A stretch of 64,000 nucleotides of DNA from Oasisia sp. SBJ-2009 (Eukaryota > Annelida > Polychaeta > Sabellida > Siboglinidae), in the NCBI GenBank assembly GCA_964017155.1, contig OZ024857.1, positions 41,756,716 through 41,820,715 on the forward strand, written 5' to 3'. The notes under the pieces are model-generated. The model made no database searches. It was given only the letters and a program-made list of their open reading frames with translations, and had not been told where the DNA came from. Below, in pieces: positions 1 to 13,400 of this stretch. The translations under genes were made by a program, and so were the position numbers. Within the stretch, counting starts at the first letter, position 1; every line of letters begins with the position of its first letter.

Positions 1-98
1 TTGTGTTTTACTTTGCGCCAGAAATAATAACAAATATTGTAAGAGTGATGACCACACGTTGCAAAGGTTGATATGGCAGGGAATATGCCGCCCTAATA

Positions 99-101
<3 letters not shown>

Positions 102-161
<60 letters not shown>
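102..161. repeat. (TA)n microsatellite
   Basis: About 30 uninterrupted TA dinucleotides. Confidence 0.95.
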
Positions 162-165
<4 letters not shown>

Positions 166-1021
166 CTGTAGGCTACGAAAAGCTTGACGAGAGACGTGGA
201 TAATTATAGCTTCTGAATCCCTTTATTTTCCCACTCCACGTTGCCTTAGTGAAGCTACACACGTGCCTGGCTGCATACACTGGTGAAGTTATACGAACCG
301 GTTTTTCGCGCCGGTGTGGCACTCGGGCGCACTGGTTCTAGGAAAGGTCGACCTGGAATGAAGAAATCTATACCTTAGGATGAAGCGTAATTATTGTGAT
401 ACCGCGAAACATATGTTCCGGCGTTAACAGGCAGACAGTTGCGCAGACAAAATAATTAAAACAGATTACTATACAAACATTTGGCAACAGCGTTCTAGAG
501 TCTGCGAGTTCCGCTGTAAATAGCACTCGTTGGCAGGTCGTAAACTGGTGGGTCATTGACACGATACCCAAAACAAGCCCCCAACTCATGTTTGAGTCAT
601 CCGCCCGCAGGCCAGAGGTGCGATGCATGGGAATGCACCCCTGCTAAAATAAGAGCTTTTTTCAGGAGGGATGGATAGGCCTGAGGCGGCACTCGGAGAA
701 TTGTTTAGCGAGAACCCGTCACCATAGATCGAAAGGCGCACATCACCTATGTCTACAGGTATATGATACGATACATTCAAGTCATGTGAGCAGTCGCGCT
801 CAAACGCATGATGATTACACTTCATTTATTGCAAAATAACAATGACCACATACAATCAATTAAAAGGAAATAAAAGACAATTGTATGGGCCAACACACTT
901 AAATAATCTAGCAACTACAATCAACAATTCTTGTAGTGTTTACTGGTTTGTTAGTGTGAGAGACTAAAATGAAAGCATGGTGTTCCCGATGGCCGCCATG
1001 TTGAGACACGCCCCCGATGCT

Positions 1022-1031
1022 TGACCAATCA
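1022..1031. promoter_or_regulatory. CCAAT-box motif in upstream region
   Basis: GACCAATCAG is an NF-Y type CCAAT box, next to a GGCCGCCATGTTG stretch. It could mark a promoter for a neighbouring or upstream transcript; no coding exon is attached to it in this window. Confidence 0.2.
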
Positions 1032-4000
1032 GCTCCTAAAGCTTATTTGACCATGCCGCAACGATGACGCATCGTGTGTCTCGATTTTCTTTCCTGTTTA
1101 CGCGAACGTAACATATGTTGTAGTTATAACGCAAAACTAATTATCTTATGCAAATTAGAGTTACATTCTCAGTTTGGCGACAGGTAAACGGGATGGGAAG
1201 GCATTAATGACGTCAGCTTTCGATCATACTGGTTCTATAATAATGTATATGATGTGTCTTTGACAAAGATTATTCAAGTCAACTGCCAGCTTATTAATCT
1301 TAATTGTCGTTCGTAATGCCTAGTTTTCATTCACTCTACATACATCACTCTACAAGACAGAATACTATTTTGTTTTCATTTAACGATTACGATTAGTTAA
1401 ATGCATGTAAATGCGCACATTTACGGATTCATTACTGTGATTTACAAATCGCGAGTGTAATCATCGATGCCTCGGGTGACATATCTGCCAGACAGATATG
1501 TGTTGTTTACCATCAGCAAAAATCTTCAGACTTTACATTATTCCATTACTGTATATGTACGGTAAGCTTTAGTCTATAGGTATTATTTATAGCACTTTTG
1601 CGAAGTTCATACATTATCATATTCAACTTTACAACCTGCATCGTCATCTGCTACATAACTCGGTTCGTATATTGGCGAGCCAGCTGTATATGTTATACGA
1701 TGAATGGGCGTAAAGCACAGCATTGTGAATCGTAAGGAAACAGGCAGTACAAAGAAGGCTCAATGGAGAGACGTCTTGACAAGAGTTAGCAGGTGTTTTG
1801 CCGGCGGTCGTTCTGTTTCCCTGGACTTAGTTTAGACATTAAACACCTGGTTCGTTGTTTTATCAAGAAAGGAGCGAACCTTTTATAGCGGCAAATAATT
1901 GATTCTGGTCTAGATAGACCCTATAAAAGATAAGTTGACAAAATCATAAAATTATATAGGCCGTATATAGATGGTTTGCTACTTGGCATACTCACTAGGT
2001 GGCGCGACAATTACGCAATACACGTTTTACTAAATTTCGAGGTGAATTATTTATATAATTAATCATCACGGATAAACGTTGCAATAGTAAACAAAAAGAT
2101 ACAGCAGTAGGTTTATACAGTAAAGGAAACGTGTTATGGGGCGTTTCTTTTACGTTGTACACTTTTCTCAATTAGCCAAACTCCGCGAGGTGGCACCATC
2201 GTCGCCTCACTGCACCCCAACACATGCGATTTCAGTACGGCATGTACACCTGTGCTATATATTTTAATTGATGGTAGTGTCTTTTCTCTGCGTTACATGA
2301 ACATCGTTTCGCCCCCAGAATTATAGCAAGCATTCAGGTAGGACATGAAATTAATCTATTTCATAAAATTAATCCCCCTTATAAAGGTGCTTACATGATA
2401 TGTAAGCATCCCGTGATGTAAGCACCCCATGAAGTATACCTTGGCATATGCCTTACGGTATAATCTTATATATACGGAAGATATCGATGATAGGTTTTTT
2501 ACTTCTTATACATCTGTCTATTTCGGTTTTTCATAAACAGATATTTACTAATGTATCATTCAACACCATACTAACTATCGGAACAGCCGTCTGAGCAGCA
2601 ACCCCCGCTATTTTGGTCGGGTGGTAAGAAATGTAGATTGGTTTGTCCTTTTGCAATATTTCCGATATGTGCAATATGAGTCTTTTGGGATGTCCCGCGG
2701 TGCTGTTACAGTTGAAAAATGTGGGTAAACATCAACCACCACCACCATCATACGAACACCGAACAGTGGTGCCGTCTGGCGGTAGCAATCATTATGAGAC
2801 AGTCTTGTCGGAGAGATGACGAGAGCGCGGTAACCCAGCACGTCTGACTGGAGCTGTACAATCATGATACGTCTGCGCCACTTAATCACGACCTGTGTTC
2901 GGCATCCCCACAAAGAAAAACACTGCAGTAAATATAAGTAACGGGGCACTGGGAGCCTTATATATTATGCACAAGCAGACGACACGTAATCACAAACGCA
3001 GCCAGCGTATTGCCGCCGTGCCGCCTGCAAGCGTGTGCCTCCGCCAGTGACGGAGACAAATAGTTCTGACTCAATGGTTCTGACTTCAGCAGTTAGGCGT
3101 TAGCTGTTACAGCACGCCAAGAATTTGAGTTACCACTTTGGGTGATATGGTACATTTCTTAAAATAGTAGATTTTGTTTTTGTGTTTACAAAAATGATCG
3201 AGTGCCTGTTGCTAGCTAGTAACTAGGAGGCATACCTACAGCAGGCAAACAAGAAGGCATCTTCTGTCTGGTGTCTGACTCAGAAGCGAAATGCCAGCCA
3301 CTTAATTGAAACCCTGAAGTTCTACCGATATGAACCGTGACTGTGTTTAACCCGAGGGCATGTTCATCACGAATACAATTTTGTAGCTCACACCTGGACA
3401 TTTTTCATTCACTAATGTGCCCTAAGTTGAGAATGCTTCATGCCGAATGTAAGAAGTTCTATGCAATCGGAGATTATGTTTTATGCATCTAATTAAGCAT
3501 CGGTATGACCACTCGTTTTTAGATAAAATAAAATTGGAATTTTTTTATCACGGGGTCACGTTTGGATGTTTTGTGTGTGAATGCTATCAAGACTTCGTTT
3601 GTCATGTTTGGTATTTACAGATGAGGTAATTTTCGATTTGATTGGCTAGCTCAAAGGGTCTAAGTTATTCTAGAACGGTTAAATAAGTTACCGCTGGGTT
3701 CCTAAATAAAGTTGGGAGAAGGGAATTAACGACCAACGTAACATTGTAACGTTGTATGTTGGTTGTGTTGTCATCATCAGTGTACCTGATAAATAGGCCA
3801 TACCATACCTAATAAATAGGCCATATCATCAGATTCCGTTTCTAAAGATAGATTGTCTTGTCTTTGAAGTTTCTGTGTTGGTCTACCTGCGTGGGCACTA
3901 TCTCGCGTGGATCAGCGGCTGTGACAGAGACAGACAGACACCGCTTACATCCGCCAATACTACACGATAAGGGCCACAGAGTACGCCGTGTAGAGATGTT

Positions 4001-4160
4001 GTATTTTTTGTCACGAAAGGCCTTTGAAGATGTATAGAATTACTCCAGGTCAGGGATGTTAGTGAAGTGGAGCCTATAATTGTATTACACATAGGAGGCC
4101 TAAGTAGACAGTAGGCTACACAAAGCTTTTACGATTATAACCTAATAATACTGTTTGCTT

Positions 4161-4187
4161 GAAACCCCGAAGACTCATCGGGGTTTC
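4161..4187. repeat. Perfect 10 bp hairpin
   Basis: Arms GAAACCCCGA and TCGGGGTTTC are separated by a 7 nt loop. It is the first of four perfect inverted repeats within 510 bases. Confidence 0.75.
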
Positions 4188-4279
4188 AGCCTGCCTACCG
4201 TGTCGCGCTTTCTCGTCAGGCTGACATCGGAAGGGTCGTAGAACAAATGGACGCGCCAGGCATTTATATTATCATTGTC

Positions 4280-4362
4280 ACCATCGTTTTGCAGCCATTG
4301 TTTTCCGTGGTTGGGCGAATGCCTCAGCATGCTGTCTCCACGTCTGCCTGACTTGCGCTATC
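4280..4362. repeat. Interspersed repeat, copy A
   Basis: Shares the pattern TTGGGCGAATGCCTCAGCAT and a following TCTGCCTGACTTG stretch with 6262-6355 (GCTGGGCGAAGGCCTCGGCA, then TCTGCTTGTCTTA). This is probably part of an uncharacterised transposon or SINE. Confidence 0.55.
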
Positions 4363-4421
4363 ATCTGCCCTTCCAGTAGTAATGTATCTCGTCTCTCCAA
4401 CGTGTTTGTAACAATGAAATT

Positions 4422-4461
4422 GTTGGTATATAAATCTTTTACAAAGCGTTTATATACCAAC
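4422..4461. repeat. Perfect 13 bp inverted repeat
   Basis: GTTGGTATATAAA at 4422-4434 is the reverse complement of the bases at 4449-4461, with a 14 nt spacer. It lies just right of the interspersed repeat at 4280-4362. Confidence 0.75.
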
Positions 4462-4574
4462 GGTTTAATTGTTATAATCACGTGGTCAAACTAATCCTTA
4501 TGACCAGCAACATTAATTAGAAGCCTCCTGTGGCAAAAACCGGAATAGCTACGATGGCTCTACCTACCTAGCGA

Positions 4575-4665
4575 ATCGTGTACTAATGCATATATGCATT
4601 AGTACACGATATCGATATGCGATATCGATAATAGCGCCTATATATAGGCGCTATTATCGATATCG
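4575..4665. repeat. Two adjacent perfect palindromes (36 bp and 46 bp)
   Basis: Bases 4575-4610 form a loopless palindrome centred on GCATATATGC. Bases 4620-4665 form a second, centred on GCGCCTATATATAGGCGC. I checked both halves base by base and found no mismatch. Nine bases separate them, and both contain CGAT/ATCG arms. Confidence 0.9.
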
Positions 4666-5152
4666 GAATCGAGCAACGTGTATGGTTGTGTTTTGGCATC
4701 AATATCAGGTTTGTTGAATACGGCTATTTAGATAAATATTAAGTTAAGCCGCAGCTAAACAAATGTTTGGTGTATCTGGGATGAACAGATAAAAGCTTTA
4801 CTTTAAAATTATAAATATCAAGATTTATATACCTTGTCCAAGAAATTGCTTCCTAGTTGCTAACAGTGCCTGCATCTGTTCTTGTGTAGCGTATTGTGAG
4901 CTGACAATCAAACAGTGTGGCATTAAATGTTTATTTTATACTCAATACTGTTTATTCTGTTGCTGGATTGAAGTATAGGTGAATATTATAAGAAACCCAC
5001 ACAACCAGCTGCGAGATGTAGCAGAGAAAAGACATATTATATTAGCAAGAACCAGGCGACGTCGAGATGATTTTTAATTATAATCACACGAGAAATGCTT
5101 ATACCCTTGGTACATATATTATAGTTATAGTCAATTCAAGTTTTTCACACAC

Positions 5153-5500
5153 CTAGTTGTGTGTAAACCACCAAAACTTGCACCCGGTCTTTCCATCTAT
5201 CCGCCTATTTATATCACCTTTGGTCGTTGCGATTGAGCAAGCGTCTAGTCTGGTCCCGTTCAGGCTAAGCACCGTTCTCCGTCGATGGCGCTTCGCCGCT
5301 TCCGCTGCCGCAGCCGCGCGCTCGACTCGTGCTGTAAACCATTGACGATGGATCGGCGATATTTCTCGAGGCGCTCCTCGCGGAATGCCTAGTGGAGGGA
5401 TAAACTGGCGGGACCACGATCGCTGTCTCTCCGCCGTCCATTTGGGTTCATTGCGCTGTAAATACGTCGCTTGAGCCACCGCCACCTCCTACACACATCA
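5153..5500 (-). other. GC-rich open stretch, possible exon of an unknown minus-strand gene
   Basis: A 110-codon minus-strand ORF (5153-5485) sits in a GC-rich island within AT-rich DNA. Its product starts MAVAQATYLQRNEPKWTAER and has a basic, Ala-rich segment (ERAAAAAEAAKRHRRR). A possible acceptor (GTGTGTAG) lies just upstream of the ATG on the minus strand, so it may be an internal exon. I do not recognise the protein. A promoter-linked CpG-rich segment is the alternative. Confidence 0.3.
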
Positions 5501-5689
5501 GAATGTCGGTCAATCGACGTCTCATGGATGCAAGCAGTTCGTGTGGCTTATTTTAACTGAGTTCACATCTATTGAAGATAATAGAGCCGAACTAAGTATG
5601 ATGATCTAATATTGATAATTTTATAATAAATATATGCTGTTTCGAAGGCATACTGCCCGGGGTGTTGGTTTTAACAAACCTGCTATAAA

Positions 5690-5945
5690 TGTGCTATGCT
5701 ATGGTTTACATTAGTAAATTTATTATAGTAAACACTATATTAAACTATCGTGATTTGCAGATTTCTTTTTGAATTACCGCAATTTACATTTGTACATACT
5801 TTGGTTTACTATTATAGTCAATACTAAATTTTATTATGCCGAATATCACGCTTTTCTATGGTTTACGGTGATGAAAATATGATACAATGTAATAAATTAT
5901 GGTTTACTAAACATTACTATGAATTGATTATGGTTTTCCATAATA
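5690..5945. repeat. Degenerate AT-rich repeat with TATGGTTTAC motif
   Basis: The motif (C)TATGGTTTAC or its reverse complement recurs several times between AT-rich spacers. This is a decayed satellite or MITE-like stretch. Confidence 0.4.
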
Positions 5946-6261
5946 ATAAACCATTTTAGCAGTTCGAAACAACATTTGCAGTGTCAACTCTGCGCTGAAT
6001 AATTTGCAAGTTGTGAGCCAAACATTCAAACGTAGTAGTCTACAATCGCTGTTGATACGGGCGTCAATACCAACACATTTGAAGTTAGACAGTTCCCACG
6101 CACCTTTCCGCAAAGTCGGTCGGTGCACAACCGATTCAGTGAAGGCACTGTGCTCGTGTTGATTTGGGGTAACGTCGCATTAATTAATGAGCGGGAATTT
6201 TACTGGCCCTTTTTTGACAATATGTTTCTAAATGTTGTGTAATTTTCCCAAGTAACCTGTT

Positions 6262-6355
6262 TGCCATCATCGTCATTGTGCAGTCGCATAGCGTTTGTCG
6301 TATGGCTGGGCGAAGGCCTCGGCATGCGTATTTCAAATCTGCTTGTCTTACGGTG
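6262..6355. repeat. Interspersed repeat, copy B
   Basis: Diverged second copy of the repeat at 4280-4362, in the same orientation, including the ATCGT...TTGCAG-like lead-in. Confidence 0.55.
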
Positions 6356-6599
6356 TAACCTGTTACATCATGGGAAACAAATGGGTGATTAATTAAGCTT
6401 GGCTGACATCCCAGGTACACCCACGAGTCGTACGTTATTACACTGTACTAGACTTTACCACTGGGCGCTGTGTATACTAGCTAATCTATTTCCAAAACTG
6501 GGATGAAGCATGTAAACATATTATGCCAGCCAGTTTCCTGAGACGTATCGGAGAATTCTCACGCAGTGAGTCAATTGTTGACAGACTCTCCTACAGCTG

Positions 6600-6666
6600 G
6601 TCCCGTGTGCGTGCTTGCGTGCGTGTGCGTGACGATGCGTGTGCACGCATGAATGGGAGTCGGTGG

Positions 6667-6716
<50 letters not shown>

Positions 6717-6718
6717 AT
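6600..6718. repeat. (GCGT)n microsatellite
   Basis: A nearly perfect GCGT run at 6667-6716, with an imperfect GTGC/GTGT lead-in from 6600. It creates long false ORFs on both strands (poly Arg-Ala-Cys-Val and His-Ala-Arg-Thr). Confidence 0.93.
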
Positions 6719-6895
6719 GTTCTGGCTGGATCGCCATGTGTCTCCCGCCGGCGCTCCATGTCACGCTGACCCATTTCGTTATACGTCTGTCCAATTTGGC
6801 TACCCACCTCGACAGACATACACCTATCAGTTGCATGGTGAAAAGCGCCTCTAGCTCGTTGGTGGAACGCAAGACATGCGGTCAATACAGAGAAA

Positions 6896-6992
6896 TACGC
6901 GCGCGCGATAGAGAGAGGGGCGGGGACAGAGAGATCATCGAGAGGGGGGCAGAGAGAGACAGAGAGACAGAGAGACAGAGACAGAGAGGCAG
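6896..6992. repeat. Purine-rich GAGACA tract
   Basis: Mostly GAGAGA/CAGAGA units; a simple repeat with strong purine bias. Confidence 0.8.
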
Positions 6993-9540
6993 ACTAAAAG
7001 CGTTCGATGCTTTCTCACCGACATTAGTTGCCATGTCCGCTGCAGGCGCTGGCAATGGCGTTTGCGACCGTGACCATCCAGTCACACGACCGCAAGTGTC
7101 TTGTATTTAACTGTTCTTGCGATATTTCCTACAGCTAGGCTGTTACACAATCAACCTAAGCCTCATTTCACCGCTATCTGTCTTGGTGTCAAACACCATG
7201 CTCTAATTAACATTCTATTTCCCGTCAGACGACTTGTCATTCGTGCTTGACGTTTCTTGACTGTTCACACGATCTTCTATTAGTGTTAATTCACAGCATG
7301 TTCTAACAGTGTAGTCCTGCATTATGTTTCTGTCTACGATCTTCTCAAGAACCACGCTTCTGTTCTCCTTCCGAAGTAGTCTGGGAGCTGTATCACTCAG
7401 GTGGAGTAATTGTTGAACCAAACAATAACTACCTGACTCACGCAAACCGGTTATCTCGTTGTCGAAACTGACAACATCCCAGTCAAACTGTAATGAGCTG
7501 TCTCGAGATTATCACATGAAGCCCGTATTGCTGTAAATCAAAGAGATGCGGTGTCTTCTTCTTGGGCTGACGCTGCCAGGCGTAAAGTACATCCGCTAGG
7601 CTCCAGTGCCCTGAGAGTCAGTTGCCTCTCTTTGTTCTCCGCGGATCGTGACTCGGCCGACACAAGACGAAGAGCCTCTGATCTACGTCGGCTGGCCACG
7701 GATTGGCAACGCTCTCAAAGTTCTGTCTAATTTCGCGGAGACGTGCAGGGCTCGACCAGGCACAGGGAGACTGTCGACAGCGACGACAGGGCAGGAGAGC
7801 AACCCGGTTCACATTTCACGAGGTGACCTGATAATGTCATGGAAACATTTGAATGGGACCGGCAGGTTTGATCATTCAAAGACAACCAATTCCTTAATGG
7901 TGGTCATTCTTACCGACAAAGTGTCACAATGTTTCTGCTTGTAATTATCCGTCGGAAAATAAAACTATGCAAACTGTATTATTATTATAAACACAGTTTG
8001 GGAATAGCTCAATTATTGCAACCAAAAACAAAACAACGTACGTTCTGTTTTTGAAAGCGAAAATTGACTTCCTGCCTCCAAGTGCCCCCAAACTCGTTTT
8101 CGAGCGCGAGACTTACATGGCCATAACACCGTTTGGTGTCATTGATATTACCATGATGAGCTGATTCAAGAAGTTCCAAGCTCGTTGGGTTAAGATAGCT
8201 AGGTGGTTCAATGAAAATGAACTCTAGCTTTAGAAAGGTTATATCTTCCCTTTTAGATACCGTACGTAATCTGCATGATGTCTTGTTTTAGGGAAGTGCG
8301 TTTTAACATCAAACTGCACACCTTAGGGTTTACAAATTACAACAGCATTCCCCTTAGGCTTCCCAAAACATCAAGCTATAAATCGCCTTCCACTTCTACT
8401 CTTTTCAAGCGGAACTCTTTTGTCTCAGCGAGATGGCGAACTCTGTGACCCGCAGCCTACGGGTCTAGACTACCTTACACGATGGGACGCGCATTGATGA
8501 AGAAACAAATAGGTCTATTGTAGGTGGGATGAATGCCCTGGAAGAATGAACATGGGAAAGGGAGTGGCAACTGAGCGTATGTCGTTTTCAACAACATAAT
8601 TTTTTCTTGAAGTTACGTAGCGCAAAGGCGTGATGACGTCGGTGTACACTGACGTCACCTGGCGAAAAGACAGACTCTGATCGGCGCCGACACGGCCCGG
8701 CTGCTGCGACCAGTCGGACTCTCCCACGGTCGTAGCGTGTTGCCAACGAACACAACAGGAAGTAAACGTGTTTTATCGGGCCTTGATGAAGACTTCAGCG
8801 GCGCACATAGACAACACAAGGAGAGGACTTGTACCTCGGATATGAGAGGCTATCGTGGTCTCGCTCGTGGTTGACACTGATCGATAGGACACCTTCAGTA
8901 CGCTAACAGTGGCACGATCGAGTTAAATTGCTAATGTTCATCGTGGGTGTTCGTAGTAGCTTGATTCAATTAATATGGCAAACGTAATCATCAACAAGAA
9001 ATATGAATGTGTTTGTGTACACGTTTATCGGAATGCATATTTAATCTCGGTTTTTCGGGGAATGCAGATGAAGTAACATAAAGATATATACGTGGAGGTT
9101 CCTATCACCGCGAATATGTAGACCTGTCCTCGGTCTATCGGGTACAGTGAGGTCAATTTTAACACGTGAATAGTGACTAGGCCTAACTCAGTGTATATAT
9201 TGCTAATAAAACGCATCATATATGAGTGACTTAACGATGTCTTCAGCAGAATAAAACAAATGAGGTACGATAGCAGTAATTGAGCGCAATGTATGCGTCT
9301 GCAACTTACAAGTTGTATTATAGCGTGGCAGACATATCGGTTCACTCATAACCCTAGTAGGTACCGACCGATGCGTCGGTAGTCCTTGCTGTAAGGTCTG
9401 CCTTCAATTGCCAGCCCAGAATACGAGCGTTTATTCACTTCACTACCAAATATCTCCAAGCACGCATGCATGTCACTAACACAACATACTGCTGTGTTAG
9501 TGACTCGCTCAGATAATCAGCGCAACTAGCTGTGGAGGAG
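6993..9540. other. Non-coding region upstream of first coding exon
   Basis: No supported gene. A CpG-rich patch at 7600-7815 has open frames on both strands but no recognisable protein; it could be 5'-UTR or promoter sequence of the twitchin-like gene, since exon 1 is spliced from an upstream exon not identified here. A hairpin with 10 bp arms (CACTAACACA and TGTGTTAGTG) lies at 9474-9502. Confidence 0.45.
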
Positions 9541-9559
9541 CTTTCGTAGAAGAAACCCA

Positions 9560-9800
9560 CCACATCAACGTATTCACGCCGGCGGAATGGAACACGTTTA
9601 TCAGCTGATTAAGAACATCAGCATGGGTGCGTTTAAAAACAAAATGGACAAATATCTAAAAAGGACGTACCGGCTGCACCCACTTCGACACGTACACAAC
9701 AATTGTGGGTCTATATTTCATGGGCGGGCGCCACCCGCCACCTTTTATTCAATGTATAATTACATCCCGTTGTTATCCCAATGGCAATGCCAACAGTAGA
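9560..9800 (+). mobile_element. Possible LINE reverse-transcriptase C-terminal relic
   Basis: Two overlapping frames resemble the end of non-LTR ORF2 proteins: AEWNTFIS in one frame, then AFKNKMDKYLKR in another. The usual pattern is a W-N-x-L stretch followed by a SFKNKLDK motif. The match is short and frameshifted. Confidence 0.3.
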
Positions 9801-10150
9801 CGATGTCAAATTCGAGATAAAAGAAACACATAAATATTTGTTTTTAACGTTACTGCTTAATATTTGATGCTGTTCGCAGTGATAATTCGCCTAATACTAC
9901 TAGACACGGTCGATTTTCCATGAGACGAATTACTCTCTTATACTTATAATAGTATTGGTAGATCGGAAGGTTTTCAGCGTGAGAGCCTGAAACCGGAACT
10001 AGTGATATAACAGGTAGATCGGAACTGCATGAATCGGCTACCAAATCGTTTGCCGTTTTCTTTCAATCGGCAGTCGTCGAATGTTTTTAGATGTCACAAA
10101 TGTAAGCGCATATGGCGACACATTATATACATTTACGTTTTTGTTTCCAG

Positions 10151-10480
10151 TTCGTGTTTAACGCGCCATCATGGTGGCTGGAGGGAATTTAGCGCCGCGC
10201 TTCACAAAGAAGCCAGCACTACGGCAAGATGGAACTTCGATCGTCTTCGAGTGCGAGTTGGAAGCGTCTCCGATGCCGAGTATCACGTGGTTTCGCGGCG
10301 ACGATCCACTGGCGGACTCCGACCGCCTGACGACGCTCGTACAGAAGATCGGCGACACGGACCTCTACGGTGTCAGTTTGATCGTCAGAAATGTTTCGCC
10401 TGCTGACTCTGCGACCTACCGTGTCGAAGTGAACAACCCACTTGGCAAGATGACGGCCAACCTGACGTTGAATCTAACGC
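10151..10480 (+). CDS. Exon 1: start codon and Ig1
   Basis: A polypyrimidine tract and AG end at 10150, so 10151-10170 is 5'UTR spliced to an unseen upstream exon. The ATG at 10171 has the context gccatcATGG. The coding part (310 nt, residues 1-103) is one complete I-set domain with core motifs [10 protein letters not shown] and ITWFRGDD and strand F read as [10 protein letters not shown], where Val replaces the second canonical Cys. The donor is GTAAGT at 10481, leaving phase 1. This exon is clearly more GC-rich than the flanking introns. Confidence 0.9.
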
Positions 10481-13400
10481 GTAAGTACCATCACCGGTAG
10501 CCATTTTGCCTTTTGGGGGCATTTATTAATGTTATTAAAATTAATAAACATGAAATCTCTTGAGTCGAAAATCAAATGAGAACCTTAAAATCAAACTGCA
10601 AAGCTAAAGGTGGAAGTAATAAATAATAAATAATTTCTGTACGTTTTCTGGTGACAGAGAAAAGTAACAATATTTCCTGCTGAAATAATACTACTGTTCC
10701 AGTCCATCTCATATTCAGGCTTTACCTGTTCTCACACCCTAGCTGTGGGACTAGTATGGTCACTTGATCATGAACAGCTATGTAGGTGAAACCCGTCATA
10801 GACACCTTCTTGATTGTGCAAATGTGAAGTAAATCTCTGCGGTAATTTAATTATGTGTATCATGACAAAACCTCTCCGCACTTAGATGTTGGACTTGTCA
10901 TTAATCTGGAACAGTTAAAGATTCTGTTGAAAAGCGAGTAAACCGATAACAGTCATTTTTGGTGAGTAGAAAGTAGTTCAGAGCAAACATTTCATAGTGT
11001 TTTTGAGGACCGTGTTTACTCCTGATTGAAAATATTCCTACCTATGATCAGTACCTCAATTAACTTAAGTTTCATTTCTATAGATTAAAAAAAAAAAGAA
11101 GAGTAATCCCACAACGAAGAAATTAAAGTTTGGTTTGTTATGTTTCAGCGGGTGCGGGTGCACAGTAAGTAGCATGTGTATTATGCATCATTAAACTTCA
11201 CCCTGTGTGATTGTTGGCTTATTTTATGTGACAATTTCAACTGTTCTATCTATATGGCTGTACCACTCAAGCTTGCCCTATACCTGTCTGAGTCACAGTG
11301 AGTTTCCCAATGCATTTCTGCTGACCAGTGCATGTTCTAGATACAGTGCATCATATCTTCTTTATCGTGCATGTACACGATCACTGCTGTGCATGTTGGA
11401 GTGTTATTGCAGAACGAGTGTTTTTCAGATTAAGTACTTGACATTGGTCTTGCACAATACGTGTGCTTTATCGACCTGGTAGACATACCCGGCATGAGTT
11501 AGTGGGACGAGAAGGCTTGTATGCAGACTCTGCCGAGGACATGAGTCAGTGGTGTCTATCTCTCTTTGGGTGTATAATCATCTGTCAACAGTGGTTAATA
11601 TCATGTTTTCATCTTCCCCCTGCTGCAAGGAATGCAAGTATAGGTGGCTGCTCTAACCAGCTGTAAGTGTTAGGTGATTATTTGCTGTGCTTTGATATCG
11701 GTATTATTTTTACAACAACCTGGCAGCTTTCCAGCAAGAATACGTCTCAAGGTGATCAATGCTTGCGAAATGTCAATTAAAAACAAGACTCATTTTTTTC
11801 ATTTATATTATTTTAGTTACAATTTGTCAAATTACAAGCACACAGTATTTTCATAGCATTATTATTGTATAACTTTATTGAAAGTCGGAATTATAGGACT
11901 TAGCCTAATGAATTGCATTAATTGTCTGAATTTGAGGTAAATCGTTAATATATGCTAACATATTGAATCATTAAGTGTATCTCCTCCAAAATGATGAGGT
12001 AAAAACGAAAATAATTACTGAGAATTGTGTACTAATTTCAGTGGACAAATTAATTTGTCAGCTATTCACCAGATGCATCACTGTGCAGTTACGTTTATTC
12101 AATTGATCAGGAAATTATTATCGATCTGAATTGTCTGCAGGAACAAGTTTAACATAAAAATACTGTTTTATGGTGATTGTTATTTAATGTAAACAAATTG
12201 ATCTTAGAAATAGTTCTACATGTATTGCTTATATTAAATCGGTGATTTATTGCCCAGAGCTGAATAGTTTTATCCAAAATTTCTTTATTCTCTGATGCTG
12301 TTTACATGTTACAAATCGGAACTTTGTCCTGGTATTTGAGTAAGTTCACGGGAGCAGTGAGAAAACCCACACAGGTTAAATGTGCAGGTTTTGGAGCTTG
12401 TAGTGGTTATGAGAGCCAGCTGTTGATGTTATTCCTAAGTAATTACTCAGTCATACAGTCAGGTGCTGTAAGGTGTTGGGCTTGGCATTGACATCACATG
12501 ACATAGGCGTGAAAGGGGGAAGTTTGTTGGGGCATGGACTCATGAGGTGGATAGGCTTAGTTAGTGGTGGGTTGGTTTGGTTGGTGAATTGGTTTTGTTT
12601 GTGGGTTGATTTAATTTGTAGGTTTGTTTAGATGGTGGGTTAGTTCAGTTGGATTGATTGACTTGGTTGGTTGGTTGGTACATTGGTTCAGCCTATGGTT
12701 TGGTTTGATCAGTGGGTACTTCCAGTTGGTGGGTTGGTCCAGTTGGTCAGATGGATAGGTTGGTGGATTGGATCAGTTAGTGAGTCAGTCCAGATGGTGG
12801 TTTGGTTCATTTTGAGGAGTGGTTTAGTTAACTTGGTACATTTGGTGTGTTGATTTGCTTGATGATTGGTTCAGTTGATGTATTGGTTCAGTTGGTGGAT
12901 AGGTTCAGTTGATGCTTGATGCATTGGTTGGTGGGTTCATTTGATTGTAGGGTAGGTTCTTTCATCAGATGAAAACTTCCTGGAAGAACTGAACCCTTAT
13001 GCAGAAGTCTTCTCACTCGCACAACCTGTGAGTCTGGTAACCCTCCTCAGACAATTTTGCCTCCAGTGGCTTGGCCACATGCATCAAGGATCTTTTATGC
13101 ACAGCTGGTCACTGAAGGGCAGACAACCACAGGATGTCTTCATCTGTATTTTAAAGATATATATGCAAGCAAGACCGAAATACACTAGATGTGTACAATC
13201 CGAAAGTAATGGAGGAATTTGCTGGAGACCGATCCACATGGAGACAGGAGCTAAGTAACATTAGACTCACCAGAGGAGAAAGGAACCTAGCTGTAGGCTA
13301 ACTGAAGAAAAACACAACTGCAGGAAAAAAGCCTGTCTGGAAGCAGAACAACAAGTAGCTTCAAGTGAAGCAGATGCCTCAAGGATTGTCACTCCCGACA

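Larger units (their letters stand above)
1..4150. other. Non-coding upstream region, no gene seen
   Basis: Unique-looking AT-rich DNA with only short, unconvincing ORFs. It contains the (TA)n tract at 102-161, a CCAAT motif, and a small duplicated segment around 3783-3832 (two copies of AATAGGCCATA-type sequence). Nothing resembling a known protein was found. Confidence 0.6.

Noticed and set aside
6523..7110. 195-codon plus-strand ORF
   Set aside because: It runs through the (GCGT)n and GAGACA simple repeats, with no family similarity.
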